The translations under genes and the position numbers were made by a program. From Agitococcus lubricus (GTDB lineage Bacteria; Pseudomonadota; Gammaproteobacteria; Pseudomonadales; Moraxellaceae): a DNA stretch of 64,000 nt. Location: NCBI RefSeq assembly GCF_003051055.1, contig NZ_QAON01000007.1, positions 100,445 through 164,444 of the forward strand. The letters are read 5' to 3'. Below, piece after piece: positions 8,350 through 15,180 of the stretch (the stretch's first letter is position 1; each line of letters opens with the position of its first letter). The notes under the pieces are model-generated. The model saw only the letters and a list, made by a program, of their open reading frames with translations. It did no database searches and was not told the origin of the DNA.

Positions 8350-9288
8350 TTACTTATTAATCACCTTAAACATGGTTTGGGTGTGCGTCGTGCTTTTTTT
8401 GCCTGTCGCTAAATCAATCCCCATCGCATTAAAAATTTCGGGGCAATCGGTATCATTTGTTTCAGACATACACCCCATTGTCGTTTTTTTATTAACCGCA
8501 ATATCCGTATTTGCAAATAAAGCCGTTAAATCTAAAGCCACTTTTTGGGTACTGGGATTAAAGCTGTTGAGGCTAATGGTATTGAGATTAGGTTTGCTAC
8601 AGCTATACAGTGCAGGTGTATCTGGTGCATCAACACAATCGGTTGCCCCCAGATGTAAAAACCATGTTGGACTTTTGCTGCTTGTTTCGGTGTCTGTGAC
8701 TTGACCATCAGGCTGTAATTCGATTTTGACAAAACGGCGACCCAACTGCCATGACCACCCCATTGACATAATATCCAAGGGAGCTTGTGCCGTCATGACG
8801 TCGCTATGACTTAAAGCAATGGTTTTACCTGTACTATCAACACCCGTATCAGGCACACCTAATAAAAATTGAATGCCTGTATATGTGCCTGCTTCTACTT
8901 CCCCAACCACTGCCGTGTTCGTGCCTGCTGTCCCTGTGGCATTGTTTTCACACGCGCCAGTTGCATCCTCAAAATCTAAGAGTGCCACACCATAGTTTTG
9001 GTAGTTATTTTTGTTTAAGCTCACGGTTTTGAGCTGACCTTGGCTGTTAATTAACTTGATGTCGGCAATATAAAAACGTAAATCTTGCAGTTGTGCTGTT
9101 TGGCTACTCGCACCCAAATTGTTAATACGATTGACTGCACCACATTTTACATCTGCCCCATTGGCTTGAGCGGCAAATTGAATAGTGATGTTTTGTTTAG
9201 CATTGACGGCCACATCGTCACTGCCCCCGCCACAGCCAGTCAGGGCTAAAGTGAACACAGATAACGCTGCGATGGCGGTATAACGCAT
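8350..9288 (-). CDS. MbnP-family copper-binding lipoprotein
   Basis: 312 residues, lipobox L-T-G-C (Cys19) followed by GGGS. The family core is visible: LQDLRFYIADIKLI (residues 67-80), VALLDFED, a GEVEAGTYTGIQFLLGVP segment, and the motif PLDIMSMGWSWQLGRRFVKI (residues 170-189) containing W178 and W180. In characterised MbnP proteins a tryptophan is turned into kynurenine by MbnH and helps bind copper; which Trp applies here I cannot tell from sequence alone. First gene of the MbnP-MbnH-OMP operon, divergent from mfd, with a palindrome 67 bases upstream. No methanobactin precursor or synthesis genes are nearby, as in most genomes with this pair. Confidence 0.87.
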   Translation of the reverse strand: MRYTAIAALSVFTLALTGCGGGSDDVAVNAKQNITIQFAAQANGADVKCGAVNRINNLGASSQTAQLQDLRFYIADIKLINSQGQLKTVSLNKNNYQNYGVALLDFEDATGACENNATGTAGTNTAVVGEVEAGTYTGIQFLLGVPDTGVDSTGKTIALSHSDVMTAQAPLDIMSMGWSWQLGRRFVKIELQPDGQVTDTETSSKSPTWFLHLGATDCVDAPDTPALYSCSKPNLNTISLNSFNPSTQKVALDLTALFANTDIAVNKKTTMGCMSETNDTDCPEIFNAMGIDLATGKKSTTHTQTMFKVINK

Positions 9289-9354
9289 GGTATGCCTCTA
9301 TTTTTGGATTAGCGAAGAAGGCACGCATTATAAAAGAACTGTGCCGCTAATAAG

Positions 9355-9371
9355 TGCGACAGATTGTCGCA
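9355..9371. promoter_or_regulatory. 17-bp palindrome TGCGACA-N3-TGTCGCA, copy 2 (candidate operator)
   Basis: TGCGACAGATTGTCGCA has the same 7-base arms and 3-base centre length as the copy at 5871-5887. It lies 67 bases upstream of the MbnP ATG and 83 bases upstream of mfd, in a 165-bp divergent promoter region. Position and symmetry fit a dimeric regulator's operator, more likely for the copper operon. Confidence 0.6.
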
Positions 9372-9453
9372 GCTTTAGGCGCTATTGCTGTTTTGATGCG
9401 GCTTGTAGTCTGCTTTAACACTCAAAAATCCGTTACAATCGGCCATTATTTTT

Positions 9454-12400
9454 ATGACAGCGTTTGTTATGACCTCGCCTCTTTTTACGCAATTAACATT
9501 ACCAAGCCACACACAAGACCGTAAAACATGGGTCAATTTAGTGGGCGCAGGCATGGGGCTTGCGCTGACTGAAGCCATTAAACAGTGGTCTGGCGTGGTG
9601 TTATTAGTGACCCACGACAGTCAACAAGCCACACGTTTAGAAGAAGAAATACGCTTTTTTAGCGAAAATAGTTTTCCCATTTTGCACTTTCCAGACTGGG
9701 AAACCTTACCTTATGACTTATTATCGCCCCATCAAGATATTATTTCGGAACGATTACGCATTTTAGCGACCTTACCGACGCTGGCTAAAGGCGTGGTGAT
9801 TTGTCCCATGAGTACCCTAGCCCAGCGTTTAGCGCCGCCTCAATGGTTATCGGCACAGAGCTTTAGTCTCAAATGTGGGCAAGTGTTTAAGGTAGATGAC
9901 ACCCGCCAACGCTTAGAGGCCGTTGGCTATCGTGCAGTCGAAACTGTATATGAACACGGCGAATACGCCGTACGCGGTAGTTTGATGGATATTTATCCCA
10001 TGGGGGCAGATGCGCCCGTCAGGATTGAATTATTTGATGATGAAATAGAAAGCCTACGTTTATTTAATCCAGATACTCAACGGACAACAGACGGCATCAC
10101 TGCCCTAGAACTACTGCCCGCACGTGAGTTTCCGTTTGATAAAAGTGCCATTCGTTTATTCAAAGACCAATGGGCAGATACCTTTAGCCATACTGACCCC
10201 AAAAAATGTGCGTTGTATAAAGATGTCAGTCAAGGGTTGGCCGCTGCAGGTATCGAATATTATTTGCCCCTCTTTTTTAATCAACATGCCAGCCTGTTTG
10301 ATTATTTACCCAAACAAACCTTAATTGCGACCGTACAAGATGCTCAATCTGCTCTAGACCACTTTTGGCAGGAGTTGACGCAACGTTACGAAGACCGTCG
10401 TCACGATAATTATTTACCCATTTTAGCCCCTGAGCGTCTTTTTTTACGCACCAATGATGTCTTTGCCCACATCAATAGTTTTAGCCGTTTACAATTAAGT
10501 AGCTTAACCGAGGCAACTAAAGCGGGTACAAGCCTGTTTGACTTTAGTGCTGTACCCGCCTTACCCATTGATTCTCGCAGTGATAGACCTCTACAAGCGC
10601 TAGCCAATTATTTACAAGACAAAAAGCACCGTATTTTGTTATGTGCAGAAAGCGCGGGTCGGCGCGAAAGCCTATTGTCCTTATTACAAAAAGCGCATCT
10701 TAAACCCCTATTAATCAATCAATGGTCAGAATTTCTCTGTAGTGATGCCCCCTTTGCATTGACTGTTGCCCCTCTAGAACATGGCTTATGTTTGCCAGAA
10801 TTGAGTGTGATTGCAGAAAGTCAGTTATTTGGTCAACGGGTGATGCAGCGTCGTCGTCGTAAAGCCACTACGGGCGAAGGTGCAGCAGAATTAGCCATTC
10901 GTAGTTTGAGTGAGTTAAATATCGATGCGCCTGTCGTACATATTGATTATGGCGTCGGTCGTTATCAAGGCTTAATGACCTTAGAAATGGATGGTCAAAC
11001 CCAAGAATTTTTACAACTTAGCTATGCCGACAACGCTAAACTCTATGTGCCTGTCGCCAATTTGCACCTGATTGCGCGTTACTCTGGCAGTGACGATGCA
11101 CTCGCACCTCTACATAAATTAGGTACAGAGCAATGGCAAAAGGCTCGTAAAAAAGCCGCCGAACAAGTCCATGATGTTGCCGCCGAACTGTTGAGTATTG
11201 GCGCACGACGTGCCGCTAGAGCAGGTTATGCTTTTGGTTTTGACGAACAAGAATACGCCAAATTTAGTGCGGGTTTTGCATTTGAAGAAACAGCCGACCA
11301 AGCTAATGCCATCGTGTCTACCTTAGCCGATATGCGTTCTCCACGTCCGATGGATAGATTAGTGTGTGGTGATGTGGGTTTTGGTAAAACCGAAGTTGCC
11401 ATGCGTGCTGCTTTTGTAGCCGTCAATGACGGTAAACAAGTCGCGGTGTTAGTTCCCACAACATTACTAGCACAACAACATTACGAAAACTTTTGTGACC
11501 GTTTTGCCGACTGGCCCGTCAGTATTGATGTCTTATCACGCTTCAAAACGGCCAAAGAACAACAAAAAGCCCTAGACGCACTCGCTGAGGGTAAAATTGA
11601 TATTATTATTGGCACACACAAACTCTTGCAAGATAGCGTACAGTTTAAGGACTTAGGCTTAATGATTGTCGATGAGGAGCACCGTTTTGGCGTTCGCCAT
11701 AAAGAAGCTCTCAAAAATCGTCGTGCCGATGTCGATATGCTGACCTTGACAGCCACTCCCATTCCGCGCACCTTAAATATGGCGCTGTCTGGCTTGCGCG
11801 ATTTATCGATTATTGCCACACCACCTGCCAAACGTCTGGCGGTAAAAACCTTTGTGCGTGAAAGTACCGATAATGTCATTAAAGAAGCCATTTTGCGCGA
11901 GTTATTACGTGGCGGCCAAGCCTATTACCTGCATAACGATGTCGCGACTATCGAAAAATGTGCAGCTGACTTACAAGGTTTAATTCCTGAAGCGCGTGTT
12001 GGGATTGCGCATGGTCAAATGCGTGAACGCGACCTCGAACAGGTCATGCAGCAGTTTTATCACAAACAATTTAATGTATTGGTCTGTAGCACTATCATCG
12101 AAACAGGTATTGATGTGCCCTCCGCTAACACCATTATTATGGAGCGTGCTGATAAATTAGGCCTAGCACAACTCCATCAGCTACGTGGTCGTGTTGGGCG
12201 TTCACATCATCAAGCCTATGCTTATTTATTGATTCCAAATAAAAAATCTCTCACCGCCGATGCCGAAAAGCGTCTAGAAGCCATTGCGAATGCCGATGAT
12301 TTAGGCGCAGGTTTTGCGCTGGCTAGCCAAGATTTAGAAATTCGTGGTGCAGGTGAACTATTGGGTGAAGAACAAAGCGGCAATATGCAAGTCGTCGGCT

Positions 12401-12918
12401 TTACACTGTATATGGAGATGTTAGAACGTGCAGTAAAAGCGATAAAAGCAGGTAAAACACCCAATTTAGAACAGCCCTTAGCCTTGACCGCAGACATTAA
12501 CTTAAGACTCTCCGCCTTAATTCCTGATGATTATTTAGGCGACGTACATCAACGTTTATTAATGTATAAACGTATTAGCCATGCAGATAGCGATGAAGGT
12601 CTGGAAGAATTACAAGTCGAAATGATTGACCGTTTTGGCCTATTACCTGAAGCGACTAAAAACCTATTTGCCAGCCATAAGCTCAAACTCAAAGCAGCCA
12701 AATTAGGAATTAAGAAAATTGATGCACATGCCCAAGGTGGTCGTTTAGAGTTTGATAAAGAGACGAAGGTACAACCCATCACGATTGTGCAATTGGTTCA
12801 AAAACAGCCTGCGCAATATAAACTCGATGGCGCAGATAAGCTGCGTTTTATCAGTGACTTAACAGAACCTCATAAACGGCTGCGTTTTATTGAGGACTTA
12901 TTACTGAAGTTAGGCTAA
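9454..12918 (+). CDS. mfd: Transcription-repair coupling factor Mfd
   Basis: 1154 residues, the usual length. Mfd pushes stalled RNA polymerase off DNA and recruits UvrA. Visible in order: the UvrB-homology region (about 1-350), the RNA-polymerase-interaction domain (HIDYGVGRYQGL near 495), the SF2 translocase motor (Walker A DVGFGKTE near 640; DEEH at about 740; TATPIPRT; the QLRGRVGRSHHQAYAYLL motif VI) and the C-terminal TRCF domain. A second ATG at 9469 (MTSPLFTQLT) is an alternative start. Single gene, divergent from the copper operon. Confidence 0.98.
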   Translation: MTAFVMTSPLFTQLTLPSHTQDRKTWVNLVGAGMGLALTEAIKQWSGVVLLVTHDSQQATRLEEEIRFFSENSFPILHFPDWETLPYDLLSPHQDIISERLRILATLPTLAKGVVICPMSTLAQRLAPPQWLSAQSFSLKCGQVFKVDDTRQRLEAVGYRAVETVYEHGEYAVRGSLMDIYPMGADAPVRIELFDDEIESLRLFNPDTQRTTDGITALELLPAREFPFDKSAIRLFKDQWADTFSHTDPKKCALYKDVSQGLAAAGIEYYLPLFFNQHASLFDYLPKQTLIATVQDAQSALDHFWQELTQRYEDRRHDNYLPILAPERLFLRTNDVFAHINSFSRLQLSSLTEATKAGTSLFDFSAVPALPIDSRSDRPLQALANYLQDKKHRILLCAESAGRRESLLSLLQKAHLKPLLINQWSEFLCSDAPFALTVAPLEHGLCLPELSVIAESQLFGQRVMQRRRRKATTGEGAAELAIRSLSELNIDAPVVHIDYGVGRYQGLMTLEMDGQTQEFLQLSYADNAKLYVPVANLHLIARYSGSDDALAPLHKLGTEQWQKARKKAAEQVHDVAAELLSIGARRAARAGYAFGFDEQEYAKFSAGFAFEETADQANAIVSTLADMRSPRPMDRLVCGDVGFGKTEVAMRAAFVAVNDGKQVAVLVPTTLLAQQHYENFCDRFADWPVSIDVLSRFKTAKEQQKALDALAEGKIDIIIGTHKLLQDSVQFKDLGLMIVDEEHRFGVRHKEALKNRRADVDMLTLTATPIPRTLNMALSGLRDLSIIATPPAKRLAVKTFVRESTDNVIKEAILRELLRGGQAYYLHNDVATIEKCAADLQGLIPEARVGIAHGQMRERDLEQVMQQFYHKQFNVLVCSTIIETGIDVPSANTIIMERADKLGLAQLHQLRGRVGRSHHQAYAYLLIPNKKSLTADAEKRLEAIANADDLGAGFALASQDLEIRGAGELLGEEQSGNMQVVGFTLYMEMLERAVKAIKAGKTPNLEQPLALTADINLRLSALIPDDYLGDVHQRLLMYKRISHADSDEGLEELQVEMIDRFGLLPEATKNLFASHKLKLKAAKLGIKKIDAHAQGGRLEFDKETKVQPITIVQLVQKQPAQYKLDGADKLRFISDLTEPHKRLRFIEDLLLKLG

Positions 12919-13128
12919 GCTTCAATTGACACTCAAAACGTAGCTTTCTAAAACATAGGAAGCCTGAGTTCGGGATAAAAAATCTGGACTTACGCGTTTC
13001 ATCGACATTAGCAGATTTTGCGAACATAAAATCGTTGAAAACGATTGAAATCTAAGCTAACAAGCGATAACCGCGTCAGTCCTAAAAAAGTTTTTTTCGC
13101 AACTACAATCAAAACATCAATAGACCCT

Positions 13129-13650
13129 ATGTATAAAAAAATCATTTTTAGCCTAATAATCATCATGACAATGACACGTGTTGATGCAGAAAATATTTAT
13201 CAATGGAAAGATGAAGCAGGTAAAATTCACTTTGGCGACCGTAGCTCAGCACCTACCCAAAGCAAAGAAGTCCATGTCGACACACCGACCAACATTGTTA
13301 GTCCTCAACAACCGACTCGCTATATGAAAAAATCCCTCTCTGTGCCCTATCATGCACCCGCCTTAAAGGCACCTAACAGAGAGATTGACCCCAATTTAAT
13401 GAGCTATACCACGAATAGCGGGTCAGCGATAGAACAGACCTGTTTATTAGAAGCCATGTCGATGATACTAAACCGTGATGCATTATCCTTAGAGGCATTC
13501 AAAGCGAAGAGTCAGGGCTTATTAAAACGCTGTCCTAATAAGGCTTATGTTTGTGAAACCTACAAACGCAATGCCAGTAAAAATCATTGCTCGGTTGTGG
13601 ATACCACCGTTGATGAACAGTTTCTGACGAAATATAAGGTCTATAATTAA
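13129..13650 (+). CDS. DUF4124 domain-containing exported protein
   Basis: From the ATG at 13129 the 173-residue protein has a signal peptide (KKIIFSLIIIMTMTRVDA) followed by ENIYQWKDEAGKIHFGDRSS, the DUF4124 motif common in periplasmic gammaproteobacterial proteins. The C-terminal half carries several Cys (CLLEAM, RCPNKAYVCETY, HCSVVD), probably forming disulfides. An in-frame extension back to 13045 is not signal-like and is rejected. It converges on uspA with a 4-base overlap. Function unknown. Confidence 0.8.
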   Translation: MYKKIIFSLIIIMTMTRVDAENIYQWKDEAGKIHFGDRSSAPTQSKEVHVDTPTNIVSPQQPTRYMKKSLSVPYHAPALKAPNREIDPNLMSYTTNSGSAIEQTCLLEAMSMILNRDALSLEAFKAKSQGLLKRCPNKAYVCETYKRNASKNHCSVVDTTVDEQFLTKYKVYN

Positions 13651-14111
13651 ACGTTAACAGGCACGACTAATACAGGTCTATTGGCTTGATTGATAAGACT
13701 TTTACTGGTGCTCCCTTCTATCAGTTGTACCAATAAGCTCTTATGATGTGACCCCACGATAATCATATCGGCGGCCAGTTTATCTGCTTCTTTGAGAATC
13801 GTCGTCACTACCGAGGTTCCGTTAACCAACAAACCGATGGCAGATAAACCCGCGTCTTGTAATTGCTGACTCAAAGTTTGCATTTGTTGATGCTCACGCT
13901 GAAAGCGTTGGGCAATATCATGACGAATCTCTTTGGGGTCAATATATACGGGCAATTCACCAAAGACCCCGCCATAGCCCACCATTTCTTCTTGTGAATC
14001 AGTGACATGCAACAAACACATACGCGCAGACAACTGTTGTGCAAATTGTTGCGCATATTTTATTAAGATGGGGGTTTCTGGCGATAAGTCGACACAGACC
14101 AATAGTTTCAT
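13647..14111 (-). CDS. Universal stress protein UspA family
   Basis: 154 residues starting MKLLVCVDLSPETPIL; GGGAGA ribosome site 6-7 bases upstream of the ATG at 14111. It shows the Usp fold signature at the C-terminus, D-M-I-I-V-G-S-H-H-K-S-L followed by EGSTSKSLINQANRPVLVVP, with the G-x2-G-x9-G-S/T-like ATP-binding arrangement slightly altered. Single-domain cytoplasmic Usp; role in stress survival is family knowledge, no specific ligand can be given. Downstream ends overlap with the DUF4124 gene on the other strand. Confidence 0.9.
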   Translation of the reverse strand: MKLLVCVDLSPETPILIKYAQQFAQQLSARMCLLHVTDSQEEMVGYGGVFGELPVYIDPKEIRHDIAQRFQREHQQMQTLSQQLQDAGLSAIGLLVNGTSVVTTILKEADKLAADMIIVGSHHKSLLVQLIEGSTSKSLINQANRPVLVVPVNV

Positions 14112-14173
14112 TGTCGTCTCCCTTGTTTGCGCCATGTTCAAGACATGGCGACTTGGCATGCACAATGATAGGT

Positions 14174-15175
14174 TTATTTACAAATTGAAGCACACGGTTT
14201 GCCGTCACCGTCACCGTCAATACTGGTATTACCACATGTATTGAGTTGGAACTTGGCTTCGGCACAATTAGCCATTTGACTACACGTTTTTTTAGTCGTA
14301 CAAGAAAACTCTGTGGCAGTTTTATTGTCTATCACGGGTTTAAGCTCTGTTTTAGACTGACTTACAGTGGTTTTATACTCACTAATAAAACGATTGTCTT
14401 TCCCTTGTTTTTCAGCAATCCGTTGATTTCTTTCAATTTCCCACGCATCGGGCGCATCTTGTTTTGACCATACACTAAATAACTTACGGTCTTGGTCAGA
14501 CAACTTAAAGCCGTAGGTATCTTCCATATAAAACATCACACGCGCCACATCACCTTTTACAGCATCAGGTGGTTCGGCACGGCGTATAGATTCATCGACT
14601 TCTATAGGACACGCACCGTATTCGCGTTTGTTACCTTCAACCATACCCCAATTATAGTTTGAACGGTCGCCATTCACTTCCCCCACCGCAGGAAACAAAT
14701 TATGTAAGTCATTGTGTGCCGTTTCAAAAACAGGGTCTTTGGCTTCACAACATTGGCGGCCTGTCATTTTCTTTTCGGGACACACTTTTTCAGGCTCACG
14801 CCAACATTGTCTAAAATTACCAAATTGATGGGCTGGCATCACGTGTTCAGCCTCAATGCGACTGGCACGTTCAGGGTTTTTACGGGGTTTATAACCACAA
14901 CTTTGCCAATCGACAATTTTAGACCTCGGGTCATAATCACAACCACAGTAAAATGTGATGTTATGACCTTTGTAAATGTCATTATACAAAATCTTTTTTG
15001 CTGACTCAAAAGAGGCAGGACTTTTGGGCAAATTAGCTGTGTTTTCCTGCGGTGTAGCGGTCTGCGTTGGTTTTTCTGTTGCTTGCTTGCTCACCGCCTC
15101 GCCTTGATTACAGGCCGAGAGTAATAGCAATACGGGCAGCCAAAAACCCATTACTTGTTTCAACATAGATGTCAT
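14174..15175 (-). CDS. Endonuclease I (EndA) family lipoprotein with C-terminal Excalibur domain
   Basis: 333 residues. The N-terminus ends in a lipobox (LLLLSACNQ, lipidated Cys22). The middle matches periplasmic endonuclease I: RASRIEAEHVMPAHQFG with the catalytic His, and NYNWGMVEGN near residue 180. The last 40 residues form an Excalibur calcium-binding domain (TCSQMANCAEAKF, then D-G-D-G-D-G-KPC). So a non-specific DNase is tethered to a membrane and fused to a calcium domain. Start could be ATG 15175 or 15166. It follows the M16C peptidase gene by 5 bases, so they may be co-transcribed. Confidence 0.88.
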   Translation of the reverse strand: MTSMLKQVMGFWLPVLLLLSACNQGEAVSKQATEKPTQTATPQENTANLPKSPASFESAKKILYNDIYKGHNITFYCGCDYDPRSKIVDWQSCGYKPRKNPERASRIEAEHVMPAHQFGNFRQCWREPEKVCPEKKMTGRQCCEAKDPVFETAHNDLHNLFPAVGEVNGDRSNYNWGMVEGNKREYGACPIEVDESIRRAEPPDAVKGDVARVMFYMEDTYGFKLSDQDRKLFSVWSKQDAPDAWEIERNQRIAEKQGKDNRFISEYKTTVSQSKTELKPVIDNKTATEFSCTTKKTCSQMANCAEAKFQLNTCGNTSIDGDGDGKPCASICK

Positions 15176-15180
15176 CTCAA

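Noticed and set aside
8350..9288. Methanobactin operon (mbnA precursor, mbnB/mbnC)
   Set aside because: I looked around MbnP/MbnH for a short Cys-bearing precursor and the synthesis genes and found none; the pair is widespread without them.
13045..13128. Longer start for the DUF4124 gene
   Set aside because: The added 28 residues are basic and unlike a signal peptide, whereas 13129 gives a normal one.
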